Source: Enemella evansiae
Lineage (GTDB): Bacteria > Pseudomonadota > Alphaproteobacteria > Rhodobacterales > Rhodobacteraceae
Direction: 5' to 3'
DNA length: 64,000 nucleotides
Assembly: GCA_017255395.1 (NCBI GenBank)
Contig: JAFKDC010000013.1
Span: forward strand, 1 to 64,000
Positions within the stretch are counted from its first letter, which is position 1. Every line of letters starts with the position of its first letter. Positions 8,421-17,167 of this stretch are shown piece after piece. Position numbers and translations under genes: made by a program. The notes under the pieces are model-generated. The model worked only from the letters and a program-made list of their open reading frames with translations. It was not told the origin of the DNA and did no database searches.

Positions 8421-10313
8421 ATGACCCAGCACCGACTCCTTACGGCAGAGGCAAGGCGCGCGCAGGCGGTCGATCAGCGTGGGCAGCCCCTCAGTCACAT
8501 CCTGATCGACGATGGTTCTGTCGCCGCGTCCGACATGCTGCGCGCCTTGGCAGAGGCGCAGCGGCTCGACCAGCCGGTTTCACACATCGTTGCCGCCGAA
8601 TCGCTCGCCACGCCCGACCAGGTGCTTTCGGCGCAGGCGCGCAGCTACGGGGCCCTTGCCCTGCGCCGCGATCTGACGCCGCCCGATGCGGCGCTCGACG
8701 GGCTGCTTGCGCCGGATTTCTGCCTGCGGCACGGGGTGCTGCCCTGGGTCCGGCTGGGCGATACGCTGGTTCTGGCCACCGCCCGCCCGGCAGAGTTTCC
8801 GGCCATCCTGCCACGGCTTCCTTCGGACATCGGCCCGGTGATGATGGCGCTGGCGACCGAGGGTGAGATCCACGCCGAGATCGCCGCGCGCCATGGCGCC
8901 GCCTTGGCTGTCGAGGCCGCGCAGCGCGTGGCCCCGGACGAAAGCTGCCGGGACCTGAACCAGTCCAGCCCGCGCCGGCGGCTGGCCGGAGGGCTGGCCG
9001 CCGCCGCCTTCGTGGCCCTGCTGGCCTGGCAGCCAACGGCGCTTTTTGCCGGCGCGCTCCTGCTGGCCCTGGGCTCGCTGGTCGTTTCGCAGGGGCTGAA
9101 ACTGGCGGCGCTGCTTGCCCTGCCCCGGCGCGCCGCCATGGAACAGCCGGACCTGCCCGAGGTGCTGCCGACGGTGACGATCCTCGTGCCGCTCTTCCAC
9201 GAGAAAGAGATCGCCGCCACGCTTGTCCGGCGCCTGTCACGGCTGACCTACCCCAAGGCGCTGCTGGACGTGGTGCTGGTGCTGGAAGCCGAGGACGAGA
9301 TGACCCGCGCCACGCTGGCCCGCACCACCCTGCCGCCATGGATGCGCTGCGTCTTCGTCCCGCCGGGCGAGGTGACGACCAAGCCGCGTGCCCTGAACTA
9401 CGCGCTGCGCTTCACCCGGGGCGAGATCGTCGGGATCTACGATGCCGAGGACGCGCCCGCCCTCGACCAGATCGACCGGATGGTGGCGACCTTCGCGCAG
9501 GCAGCACCGGATGTCGGCTGCCTGCAGGGCATCCTGGATTACTACAACCCGCGCGCCAACTGGCTGTCGCGCTGCTTCACCATCGAATACGCCAGCTGGT
9601 TCCGCGTCATGCTGCCCGGCCTCGCGCGGATGGGCTTTGCGGTGCCGCTGGGGGGCACGACGGTCTTCCTGAAGCGCTCCGTGCTCGAAGAGGTCGGCGG
9701 CTGGGACGCCCATAATGTGACCGAGGACGCGGACCTTGGCTTGCGCCTTGCCCGTTATGGATATCGCACGGAGCTTTTCGCCTCCGTCACCCGCGAAGAG
9801 GCCAACAACCGCCTTTGGCCCTGGATCAAGCAACGCTCGCGCTGGCTGAAGGGCTACGGCATCACCTGGTGGGTGCACACGCGCCGTCCGGTCAGGCTTT
9901 GGCGCGACCTTGGGCCGAAGCGCTTCGTGGGGGTGCAGCTTCTGTTTCTTTGCACGCTGGTGCAGTTTGCGCTCGCACCGGTGCTCTGGTCCTTCTGGAT
10001 GATCCTTCTCGGCCTGCCGCACCCGCTGGACGGGCACCTCACCCCCGAAGCGGTGTTCTGGCTGACGGGGGTCTTCCTCAGCGCGGAAGGCGTCTCGATC
10101 CTCTTGGGGGTCGCGGCGCTGGCGCGCAGCCCGCATGCGGGGCTGATGGGCTGGGTACCGACGCTTTTCGCCTACTTTCCGCTCGGCACACTGGCGCTGT
10201 ACAAGGCCCTCTGGGAAACGCTGCGCAGCCCATTCTACTGGGACAAGACCATGCACGGCTGCTCGGCACCCGACGGCCCCGGCGCCGACCTGCCACCCGA
10301 CAGGGCGCTGTGA
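8421..10313 (+). CDS. Membrane family 2 glycosyltransferase with MshEN-like N-domain
   Basis: A 630-residue processive-type glycosyltransferase. Residues 1-150 resemble the N-terminal domain of type II secretion/MshE ATPases (LSHILIDDGSVAASDMLRAL, then a second similar repeat), a fold that can bind c-di-GMP. Two membrane segments follow near residues 185-230. The GT2 core has TVTILVPLFHEKEIAATLVR, the DxD-like YDAEDAPA, TEDADLGLRLARYGY and the QxxRW motif in IKQRSRWLKGYG. The C-terminus has four or more membrane helices. This is the layout of cellulose/exopolysaccharide synthases. GGGGAA lies six bases before the ATG at 8421; a GTG directly precedes it. A CtrA box lies upstream. The polymer made is unknown. 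Confidence 0.8.
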   Translation: MTQHRLLTAEARRAQAVDQRGQPLSHILIDDGSVAASDMLRALAEAQRLDQPVSHIVAAESLATPDQVLSAQARSYGALALRRDLTPPDAALDGLLAPDFCLRHGVLPWVRLGDTLVLATARPAEFPAILPRLPSDIGPVMMALATEGEIHAEIAARHGAALAVEAAQRVAPDESCRDLNQSSPRRRLAGGLAAAAFVALLAWQPTALFAGALLLALGSLVVSQGLKLAALLALPRRAAMEQPDLPEVLPTVTILVPLFHEKEIAATLVRRLSRLTYPKALLDVVLVLEAEDEMTRATLARTTLPPWMRCVFVPPGEVTTKPRALNYALRFTRGEIVGIYDAEDAPALDQIDRMVATFAQAAPDVGCLQGILDYYNPRANWLSRCFTIEYASWFRVMLPGLARMGFAVPLGGTTVFLKRSVLEEVGGWDAHNVTEDADLGLRLARYGYRTELFASVTREEANNRLWPWIKQRSRWLKGYGITWWVHTRRPVRLWRDLGPKRFVGVQLLFLCTLVQFALAPVLWSFWMILLGLPHPLDGHLTPEAVFWLTGVFLSAEGVSILLGVAALARSPHAGLMGWVPTLFAYFPLGTLALYKALWETLRSPFYWDKTMHGCSAPDGPGADLPPDRAL

Positions 10314-10375
10314 ACGGGGTGATCCGCCCCTGTCCACCCGCCGACCCCATCAGCCTGAAGCGGAACCGGCGCCGG

Positions 10376-11017
10376 TCAGACCTCGACGGCATCCTGCTTC
10401 AGCCGCGTGACGAAGGCGACAGAGATGTGATCCCTCAGCGCGGTGTTCGCGGCCGCCTCGTCCCGGCAGGCGATGGCCTCGACGATGGCCAGATGCTCGG
10501 CCAGCGCCACTTCTCCGCGCCCCTGCGCCGCCAGCGAGGTCGTCGCCATCAGCGCCATGGACCGATACACGAGATCCAGCTGCTGAACGAGAAACCGGTT
10601 GTGCGAGGCAAGGTGGACCTGCTTGTGGAAGCGCCGGTTGGCCCGCGCCAGCGCGGGGGGATCGTTCAACAGCGCCCGGTCGTCGGCCACCATGTCGCGC
10701 AGGACCCTGACCTCTTCCTCCGTGGCATGGCGGGCGGCCAGGCGCGCCGCCAGCCCTTCCAGTTCTGTGCGCACGGCGTAAAGCTCGGCCATCTGGTTGT
10801 GATCCAGAGAGGCCACGATCAGCGACCGCCCGTCCCGCGCCAGCAGCGATTGCGTCTCAAGCCGCTGAAGCGCCTCGCGGATCGGTGTGCGCGAGACCCC
10901 GAACCGATCCGCCAGTTCGCTTTCCACCAGACGGTCGCCGGGCCGGTAGACACCGGAATCGATGGCGTCGAGGATCAGCGTATAGGCATCCTTTTGCGGC
11001 GTTCTGCCCTGTGTCAT
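10376..11017 (-). CDS. GntR family regulator with FCD domain
   Basis: A 213-residue transcription factor of the FadR/GntR type. The winged helix is at residues 5-70, with YRPGDRLVESELADRFGVSR and TPIREALQRLETQSLL. The C-terminal all-helical FCD ligand domain contains ELYAVRTELEGLAARLAARH and RRFHKQVHLASHNRFLVQQL (metal-binding His residues). Such proteins usually repress catabolic genes until an organic acid or similar effector binds; the target here is unclear. The ATG at 11017 has a strong AGGAGGAGAGG upstream. It is divergent from the UbiH-type monooxygenase, 185 nt away. Confidence 0.9.
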   Translation of the reverse strand: MTQGRTPQKDAYTLILDAIDSGVYRPGDRLVESELADRFGVSRTPIREALQRLETQSLLARDGRSLIVASLDHNQMAELYAVRTELEGLAARLAARHATEEEVRVLRDMVADDRALLNDPPALARANRRFHKQVHLASHNRFLVQQLDLVYRSMALMATTSLAAQGRGEVALAEHLAIVEAIACRDEAAANTALRDHISVAFVTRLKQDAVEV

Positions 11018-11202
11018 GACCCTCTCCTCCTGTCGTCGCGACACGATAGCCGTCCCGCAGAGTCATGTTCAAGCGGAAGCCCGCGCCGGACCATCCCGCG
11101 CGAGCTGCCGCGACATTTCGCCCCTCGCAGCCAGCGACGCGAGTGATAGCTCCTTGATCGGGGTGCGGCAGAAGTCCGCACGGTTCGCGCAGGAGAAAGA
11201 CC

Positions 11203-12396
11203 ATGGACTGCGATATCCTTGTGTCGGGCGGCGGCATCGCCGGACTGACGGCCGCTGCCGCCTTTGCCGGGGCGGGGTTCCGGGTGGTCTGCGTCGACCC
11301 CGCGCCGCCGGTGACCGACGCCAGGGCAGAGACCGCCGACCTGCGCACCACCGCCTTCCTGCAACCGGCCCGGGCCTTCCTGGATGCCGCCGGTCTCTGG
11401 GACAGGCTGGCGCCCTTCGCCATGCCGCTGGAGGTCATGCGCATCGTCGACGCGGGCGGGCCAGAGGCCGAGCCGCGCGTGATCCGGGATTTCTCCGCCT
11501 CCGACCTGTCCGATGCACCCTTTGGCTGGAACCTGCCCAACTGGCTTCTGAAGCGCGAGTTGTCGCAGCGGCTGTCCGAACTGCCGGACGTCGACTTTCG
11601 CCCCGGCACCGGCACGGTCTCGCTTTTCACCCGCGAGGGCGAGGCCCGCGTCGGCCTGAGCGACGGCAGCCGCCTGCGCTGCCGGCTGGTGGTGGCGGCG
11701 GACGGGCGCGGCTCTCCGATGCGGCACGCGGCGGGGATCGCTGTGCGAACCACGCGCTTCGGCCAGAAGGCGCTGGCCTTCGCGGTCACCCATCCGATCC
11801 CGCATTGCAACGTCTCGACAGAAATCCACCGGACCGGCGGCCCCTTCACGCTGGTGCCGCTGTCCGACCTCGACGGGCGGCCCTCGTCCGCCGTGGTCTG
11901 GATGGAGGACGGACCGAAGGCGCAGGCGCTTCACGCCCTCGATGTACCCGCCTTCGAAGCGGCAATGTCAGAGCGCTCCTGTCATCTGTTCGGCCCGCTG
12001 ACGCTTGCCTCGCGCCGCACGCTCTGGCCGATCATCGCGCAGGAAGCCGAGCGGCTGTCCAGCCAGCGCCTTGCGCTGGTGGCCGAGGCCGCCCATGTCG
12101 TGCCCCCCATCGGCGCGCAGGGGCTGAACATGAGCCTGCGCGACCTTGCCTGCCTGCTGGACCTGGCAACCGCCGCACCCGAGCGGCTGGGCGATGCGGC
12201 GATGCTGGAGGCCTATGAGCGCGCGCGCCGCACAGACGTGCGGGCGCGGGTTGCGGGAATCACCGCGCTCAACCGGATCAGTCAGGTCTCGGCCCCCGCG
12301 ATGCGGGATCTGCGGGCGGCCGGACTGGATGTTCTCTACGGGGCGAAGCCGGTCAGGACGGCGCTGATGCGGCTGGGGCTGGGTGCCGGCGACTGA
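11203..12396 (+). CDS. UbiH/UbiF-type FAD-dependent monooxygenase
   Basis: This 397-residue flavoprotein starts with the FAD-binding Rossmann motif ILVSGGGIAGLTAAAAF. It has ETADLRTTAFLQPARAFL, the central NAD(P)H/FAD segment RLVVAADGRGSPMRHAAGI and the second FAD motif in VVPPIGAQGLNMSLRDLACL. The match to the ubiquinone-biosynthesis hydroxylase family is clear, so ring hydroxylation of a ubiquinone precursor is the likely role; which carbon is oxidised cannot be told from sequence. AGGAGAAAG precedes the ATG. It stands alone, divergent from the GntR gene and convergent with cobS. Confidence 0.85.
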   Translation: MDCDILVSGGGIAGLTAAAAFAGAGFRVVCVDPAPPVTDARAETADLRTTAFLQPARAFLDAAGLWDRLAPFAMPLEVMRIVDAGGPEAEPRVIRDFSASDLSDAPFGWNLPNWLLKRELSQRLSELPDVDFRPGTGTVSLFTREGEARVGLSDGSRLRCRLVVAADGRGSPMRHAAGIAVRTTRFGQKALAFAVTHPIPHCNVSTEIHRTGGPFTLVPLSDLDGRPSSAVVWMEDGPKAQALHALDVPAFEAAMSERSCHLFGPLTLASRRTLWPIIAQEAERLSSQRLALVAEAAHVVPPIGAQGLNMSLRDLACLLDLATAAPERLGDAAMLEAYERARRTDVRARVAGITALNRISQVSAPAMRDLRAAGLDVLYGAKPVRTALMRLGLGAGD

Positions 12397-12558
12397 ACGT
12401 AAAAAGGGGCTTGCTGCCCATCCTTCGCCCCCGCCGAGGGTATCTGTAAGGCTCTGGTCGAGCAGGATTTCTGGCCAGGATGCCTCTCTTCGGACAAGGT
12501 CTTGTCTTCGGAAAATATCTTGCCGTCAGGCGCGCCGCTCAGGCGGCATGCCCCCCCT

Positions 12559-13332
12559 TCAGAGCCAGAGCGCGAGGCCCAGATAGAACCCGACTTCCCC
12601 CATTTGCTGCGCAGCGCCAAGGCAGTCACCCGTCCAGCCACCGATCCGGCGGATGAAGAGGATGCGGACAACCTGGGCGCAGAGCACCGCAGCCGCGAAA
12701 CCCAAGGCCACCGGGACAGGTCCGACAGCAAGGACCAGCGGCACCATCAAGACCAGCGTGCTGCACAAGGCGATGCGGTAGCCGTCCGGCGTCACGTTGG
12801 GCATCAGCGCCCGCAGGCCGACGAGGTGGGCCGAGGTATTGCGCGCCATGACATGCACCACCCCCATGCGCGCCACTCCATGCGCGGCGATCAGCGCCAG
12901 CCCCGCCTCGAGCGGCGGCATGGCCGCCAGCAATGTCACGCGCAGCGCCAGCACCAGCCCCAGCGCCAGACCGCCATAGGTTCCGAGGCGCGCGTCGTTC
13001 ATGATGTGCAGGGTCTGGTTGCGGTCCCGGCCCGCACCCAGCCCGTCCGCCGCATCCGCCAGCCCGTCCTCGTGGAAGGCCCCCGTCACCACGATGGCCG
13101 CGGCGACGCCCAGAAGCACGGCGGCGATGCCCGGCAGGACCGCCGATGCAAGCCACAGCACCGTCGCGGCGATGCCGCCCACAAGGGCGCCGACCGCGGG
13201 CTGGTATTTCACCGCCCGCACCGTCAGGTCATCGCTTTCGGGCAGATCGGCGGGTACGGGCAGGCGCGTGAGATACCCCAGCGCCATGAGAAACAGCGTC
13301 CCCTCCAGCCGCAAGGTCCTGTGCAGATCCAT
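12559..13332 (-). CDS. cobS: Adenosylcobinamide-GDP ribazoletransferase
   Basis: CobS joins adenosylcobinamide-GDP to alpha-ribazole in the last stage of cobalamin assembly, in the inner membrane. The 257-residue protein is strongly hydrophobic, with five to seven membrane segments. It has the family blocks [10 protein letters not shown], the acidic [18 protein letters not shown] (metal-binding D/E cluster) and [12 protein letters not shown] chose the ATG at 13332, preceded by GGAGAGACC, over an in-frame ATG at 13362. No other cob gene is adjacent and I see no cobalamin riboswitch at its 5' side. It is divergent from alr. Confidence 0.92.
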   Translation of the reverse strand: MDLHRTLRLEGTLFLMALGYLTRLPVPADLPESDDLTVRAVKYQPAVGALVGGIAATVLWLASAVLPGIAAVLLGVAAAIVVTGAFHEDGLADAADGLGAGRDRNQTLHIMNDARLGTYGGLALGLVLALRVTLLAAMPPLEAGLALIAAHGVARMGVVHVMARNTSAHLVGLRALMPNVTPDGYRIALCSTLVLMVPLVLAVGPVPVALGFAAAVLCAQVVRILFIRRIGGWTGDCLGAAQQMGEVGFYLGLALWL

Positions 13333-13441
13333 GGTCTCTCCGTCCCGTTGCACAGCGATCATAGGCGGCAGGGTCCCGCCCGCAAGCGGGCGCGCGCATT
13401 TCGGACTTGACCCGCGCGCCCATCCTGCCAAAGACGAGGCC

Positions 13442-14482
13442 ATGGCACAGGCAAGACTTTCCATCGATCTCTCGGCGCTTTGCGCGAACTGGCGCATGTT
13501 GCGCGATGCCGCTCCCTCGGCGGAAGCCGGGGCCGTGGTCAAGGCCAACGCCTACGGGCTGGGGCTGGACCGGGTCGCCCCCGCCCTGGCCGGGGCCGGG
13601 GCACGCAAGTTCTTCGTCGCGGTCGCCGAAGAGGGCGCGCAGCTGCGCGAGATCCTCGGGCCGGGGCCCGAGATCCACGTCTTTTCCGGTCACATGGCGG
13701 GCGATGCGGCGCTGATCCGAGGCGCCACCCTGATCCCGATGATCAACGGCATCGACCAGATGCTGCGCCACGTCGAGGGCCTGCCGGGCCACCCCTTCGG
13801 CATCCAGCTCGACAGCGGCATGAACCGGCTTGGGATGGAACCGGCCGAGTGGCAGGCGCTGCGCGACATCGCGCTGGCACAGGGGCCGCGGCTGGTGATG
13901 TCCCACCTCGCCTGCGCCGACGAGCCCGACCACGAGATGAACGCCCGGCAACTGAATGCCTTCCGGGCGATGACCGACGGCATCGAGGTGCCGCGCTCGC
14001 TGTCTGCCACCGGCGGCATCCTGCTGGGGCCCGACTATCATTTCGAGGTCACGCGGCCCGGCGTCGGCATGTACGGCGGCCTGCCGCTGGTCGGCGCGCA
14101 GCCCGTCGCGCATCTGTCGATCCCCGTGATCCAGACCCGCGAGGTCCTGCCGGGCGAGACCGTGGGCTACGGCAACACCTGGACCGCGCAGGCGCCCACC
14201 CGCGTCGCCACCATCGCGGGCGGCTACGCCGATGGCATCCTGCGGGCAATCGGCCCCGAGGGCTGGCTCTGGGCCGGAGAGACCCGCTGCAAGATCCTTG
14301 GCCGCGTGTCGATGGACCTGATCGGCGTGGATGTCTCGGCGCTGGATGGCGATCCCGAGTGGCTGGAACTGCTCGGCCCCCACCAGGGCGTCGACACTCT
14401 GGCGGACTGGGCCGGAACCATCGGCTACGAGGTCCTGACCTCTCTGGGGGCGCGCTACGCCCGGGACTACGTTCTCTCGTGA
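13442..14482 (+). CDS. alr: Alanine racemase
   Basis: A PLP enzyme that makes D-alanine for peptidoglycan. In this 346-residue protein the Schiff-base lysine is in [11 protein letters not shown] (K34). [13 protein letters not shown] and [14 protein letters not shown]-like segments follow (PLP phosphate and catalytic Tyr regions), and the C-terminal beta-barrel carries [16 protein letters not shown] and [13 protein letters not shown]. The GTGA overlap with the next gene shows translational coupling to the lipid-transport permease, so cell-wall and outer-membrane lipid functions may be co-expressed here. Confidence 0.93.
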   Translation: MAQARLSIDLSALCANWRMLRDAAPSAEAGAVVKANAYGLGLDRVAPALAGAGARKFFVAVAEEGAQLREILGPGPEIHVFSGHMAGDAALIRGATLIPMINGIDQMLRHVEGLPGHPFGIQLDSGMNRLGMEPAEWQALRDIALAQGPRLVMSHLACADEPDHEMNARQLNAFRAMTDGIEVPRSLSATGGILLGPDYHFEVTRPGVGMYGGLPLVGAQPVAHLSIPVIQTREVLPGETVGYGNTWTAQAPTRVATIAGGYADGILRAIGPEGWLWAGETRCKILGRVSMDLIGVDVSALDGDPEWLELLGPHQGVDTLADWAGTIGYEVLTSLGARYARDYVLS

Positions 14483-15261
14483 GCCTCACCGCGCCCTTCG
14501 GCGCCCTGGGCCGCGCGGTGCTGGGCATGCTCTCGGCCGTAGGGCGGGTGACGCTCTTTGCGCTTGCGGCCCTGACGCAGATCCTGCGCCCGCCCTTCTA
14601 CGGGCGCGAGGTCGCCGGGGCGCTGTTGCAGGTCGGCTGGCTGTCGCTGCCGGTGGTGGGGCTGACGGCGGTCTTCACCGGCGGCGCGCTGGCGCTGCAG
14701 ATCTATTCCGGCGGATCGCGTTTCAACGCAGAGGCGGTGGTGCCGCAGATCGTCGCCATCGGCATGGTGCGCGAGCTTGGACCGGTTCTGGTCGGGCTGA
14801 TGATCGCGGCGCGGGTGACCTCGAGCATCGCCGCCGAGATCGCCACCATGAAGGTCACCGAACAGATCGACGCGCTGGTGACCCTGTCCACCAACCCGAT
14901 GGGCTACCTCGTGGCGCCCCGGGTGCTGGCGGCGCTGGTCACGGTGCCGCTGCTGGTCGGCGTCGGCGACGTGATCGGCATCTTCGGCGGCTACGCGGTG
15001 GCCACCGGCACGCTGGGCTTCAACGCGGCGGGCTACCTGACCAATACGGTGAATTTCCTCGAACCGCTGGACGTGATCTCCTCGCTGGTCAAGGGCTGCG
15101 TCTTCGGCGGCATCGCGGCGCTGATCGGCTGCTACTTCGGCATGAATTCGGGGCGCGGCGCGCAGGGTGTGGGCCGCGCCACCAAGGGCAGCGTCGAGGC
15201 CGCCGCCGTGCTGATCCTTGCGGCGAACTTTCTGCTCACCGGGGTGTTCTTCTCGCTATGA
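14479..15261 (+). CDS. MlaE-type lipid ABC transporter permease
   Basis: A 260-residue inner-membrane permease of the MlaE/YrbE family, part of ABC systems that move phospholipids between inner and outer membranes. Family blocks are [54 protein letters not shown] and [20 protein letters not shown]. The start is a GTG whose last bases overlap the alr stop (GTGA). The ATPase follows 100 nt later. The usual MCE-domain partner (MlaD) is not in the window. Confidence 0.9.
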   Translation: MSLTAPFGALGRAVLGMLSAVGRVTLFALAALTQILRPPFYGREVAGALLQVGWLSLPVVGLTAVFTGGALALQIYSGGSRFNAEAVVPQIVAIGMVRELGPVLVGLMIAARVTSSIAAEIATMKVTEQIDALVTLSTNPMGYLVAPRVLAALVTVPLLVGVGDVIGIFGGYAVATGTLGFNAAGYLTNTVNFLEPLDVISSLVKGCVFGGIAALIGCYFGMNSGRGAQGVGRATKGSVEAAAVLILAANFLLTGVFFSL

Positions 15262-15290
15262 GACCCTGCCGTGACATCCGCCCCGGGCGC

Positions 15291-15335
15291 CAAAGCGTCT
15301 TCGAAGACGCTTTGAAAGCGCGTTCGAACGCGCTT
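15291..15335. repeat. Tandem palindrome pair (copy 2)
   Basis: Two perfect palindromes one base apart, both centred on TTCGAA: 15291-15314 (half-site CAAAGCGTCTTC and its complement) and 15316-15335 (AAGCGCGTTCGAACGCGCTT). They lie inside the presumed operon, between the permease and its ATPase. Confidence 0.75.
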
Positions 15336-15361
15336 GCCCCCGCCCCGCAGGAGCGTGCCGC

Positions 15362-16108
15362 ATGATCGAACTCACCGGGCTGCACAAACGCTTTGGCGAC
15401 AATGCCGTCCTCAGGGGCGTCGATCTGACGATCCCGCGCGGCAGGTCCATGGTGATCATCGGCGGCTCCGGCACCGGCAAATCGGTGCTGCTGAAATGCA
15501 TTCTGGGGCTGGTGACGCCGGATGCGGGCACCATCCTGCTCGACGGGCAGGATGTGACCACGCAGGACCGCGACGCCTTCCTCGCCCGCTTCGGGATGCT
15601 GTTTCAGGGCGGCGCGCTCTTCGATTCCCTGCCGGTCTGGCAGAACGTCGCCTTCCGCCTGTTGCGCGGACGGCTGGCGCGGTCGCGCGACGAGGCCCGC
15701 GCCATCGCCATCGAAAAGCTGCGCCGCGTGGGCCTGAAGCCGGAGGTGGCCGACCGGCTGCCCGCCGAGCTGTCGGGGGGCATGCAAAAGCGCGTGGGTC
15801 TGGCCCGCGCCATTGCCGCCGAGCCCGAGATCATCTTCTTCGACGAACCCACCACCGGGCTCGACCCGATCATGGCCGGTGTGATCAACGACCTGATCCG
15901 CGAGATCGTGACGGAAATGGGTGCCACGGCCATGACTATCACGCATGACATGTCGAGCGTGCGGGCCATTGCCGACGACGTGGCCATGCTGCACGGCGGG
16001 GTGATCCGCTGGACCGGCCCCGTCGCCCGGATGGACGACAGCGGCGATCCCTATGTCGACCAGTTCATCTCGGGCCGCGCGACCGGCCCGATCGAGACGG
16101 TGCGGTGA
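15362..16108 (+). CDS. MlaF-type lipid ABC transporter ATPase
   Basis: The ATP-binding partner of the permease just upstream, 248 residues. The Walker A motif is in IIGGSGTGKSVLLKC, the Q-loop in GMLFQGGALFDSLPVWQNV, the signature in LSGGMQKRVGLARAIAAEP, and Walker B with the D-loop in IIFFDEPTTGLDPI, then the switch His in ITHDM. GALFDSL and the GGMQKR form of the signature are typical of the Mla/Ttg2A subfamily. CAGGAG precedes the ATG. Confidence 0.92.
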   Translation: MIELTGLHKRFGDNAVLRGVDLTIPRGRSMVIIGGSGTGKSVLLKCILGLVTPDAGTILLDGQDVTTQDRDAFLARFGMLFQGGALFDSLPVWQNVAFRLLRGRLARSRDEARAIAIEKLRRVGLKPEVADRLPAELSGGMQKRVGLARAIAAEPEIIFFDEPTTGLDPIMAGVINDLIREIVTEMGATAMTITHDMSSVRAIADDVAMLHGGVIRWTGPVARMDDSGDPYVDQFISGRATGPIETVR

Positions 16109-16220
16109 CCCGGCGCCGGGCCATCCCCCGTGGTGCGCCGGCCGATGGGCGCGAAAGGGTGGCGCCCGGCCGTCCGGCACAGGCCCGTCCTGCCACCTCC
16201 CCTGCGACAGAGGCGTTGTC

Positions 16221-16607
16221 ATGACCCCGTTTTCCGGCGATCCCGACCTTCTGCTGACCTTCCTTGCCTTCAAACGCTTCGTTTTCCTCGAGGTGCTGGC
16301 CGTGCTGGCCCTGCTGCGGGTGATCCGCGGCCCCGGGCTGGCGCGCTGGCCCGCGCTGGTGGCCTTCGGCCTTTCGGTGGCGGGCGTCGCAACCACCTTC
16401 GCCCCGGCGCTTGGGCTGACCGGCACGGCTGGCTACGCGCAGGCCGCGCGGGCCATGGCAGAGGGCGGCGGCATGGCCGCGCTTCTGGTGCCTGCCGCGC
16501 TCTACGCGATCTCTGCCATCAGCCCGCGCGCGGGCTGGCGTTGGATGGACGCGGTCTTTGCCCTGCTGCTGGCGGTCCTGCTGGGGCTCTGGTGGTGGAC
16601 CTCCTGA
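16221..16607 (+). CDS. Small integral membrane protein in the lipid-transport cluster
   Basis: A 128-residue protein that appears to have four membrane helices: TFLAFKRFVFLEVLAVLALL, ARWPALVAFGLSVAGVATTF, GGGMAALLVPAALYAISAI and WMDAVFALLLAVLLGLWWW. I do not recognise a family. Its 3' end overlaps the start of the PqiA-like gene, so the two are probably translated together. By position it belongs with the MlaE/MlaF genes, but a role in lipid transport is only inferred. Confidence 0.6.
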   Translation: MTPFSGDPDLLLTFLAFKRFVFLEVLAVLALLRVIRGPGLARWPALVAFGLSVAGVATTFAPALGLTGTAGYAQAARAMAEGGGMAALLVPAALYAISAISPRAGWRWMDAVFALLLAVLLGLWWWTS

Positions 16608-17059
16608 GCCGCGCCGCTGCGCTGGCGCGCTGGGGCAACCTGCTGCTTCTGCTGCTCTACCCGCTGTCCTGGACCGCGCCGCTTCTGAAAGCCGGGCTTC
16701 TGCCGCTGTTCGGGATGAGCGAGATCAGCGTTCTGTCGGGGGTGGCCTCTCTGTGGCAGAGCGACCGTTTCCTCGCGCTTGTCGTCGCGCTCTTTGCGCT
16801 TGTGGCGCCGATGGCCAAGACCGCCGGCCTTGCGCTTGTCAGCTTCGGCCTCGCCCCGCGCCGCTGGCTGCCCGCGCTCACCGCGCTGGGACGGCTTGCC
16901 ATGGCCGATGTCTTCCTGCTGGCGCTTTACGTGACGCTGGCCAAGGGCCTTGGCGTGGGCCGGGTCGACACCGCCTGGGGCCTGTACCTGTTTACCGGGT
17001 GCGTCCTTGCCTCGCTGCTCTTCAGCACCGTCGAAAAGACCCTGGCACAGGACCAGTAA
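16592..17059 (+). CDS. Paraquat-inducible protein A (PqiA)-like membrane protein
   Basis: A 155-residue membrane protein matching half of PqiA: YPLSWTAPLLKAGLLPLFGM, SVLSGVASLWQSDRFLALVV, LFALVAPMAKTAGLALVS and ALGRLAMADVFLLALYVTLA. The family's usual zinc-ribbon cysteines are absent. PqiA proteins work with MCE proteins of the PqiB/YebT type in envelope lipid transport. The start is a GTG at 16592 or 16595 inside the end of the preceding gene. It completes the alr-mlaE-mlaF-orf-pqiA cluster. Confidence 0.75.
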   Translation: MVDLLSRAAALARWGNLLLLLLYPLSWTAPLLKAGLLPLFGMSEISVLSGVASLWQSDRFLALVVALFALVAPMAKTAGLALVSFGLAPRRWLPALTALGRLAMADVFLLALYVTLAKGLGVGRVDTAWGLYLFTGCVLASLLFSTVEKTLAQDQ

Positions 17060-17072
17060 ACAAAGCGTTTAC
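17056..17072. promoter_or_regulatory. Palindrome at the end of the pqiA-like gene
   Basis: GTAAAC-AAAGC-GTTTAC straddles the stop codon of the PqiA-like gene, about 100 nt before the next start. It could be an operator for the downstream gene or a short stem before the T-run GTTTTT that follows. Confidence 0.3.
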
Positions 17073-17167
17073 GTTTTTCGGGAACAAAAGATCCCTGTTT
17101 CGCGTACCATAGGCATAATCTTGCTCAAAGAGGTGCCGGCTTCAGCGGCATCCGACGGGGGAATGTC

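Noticed and set aside
13333-13441. A cobalamin riboswitch upstream of cobS
   Set aside because: The 109-nt divergent gap to alr is too short and lacks the B12-box-like core.
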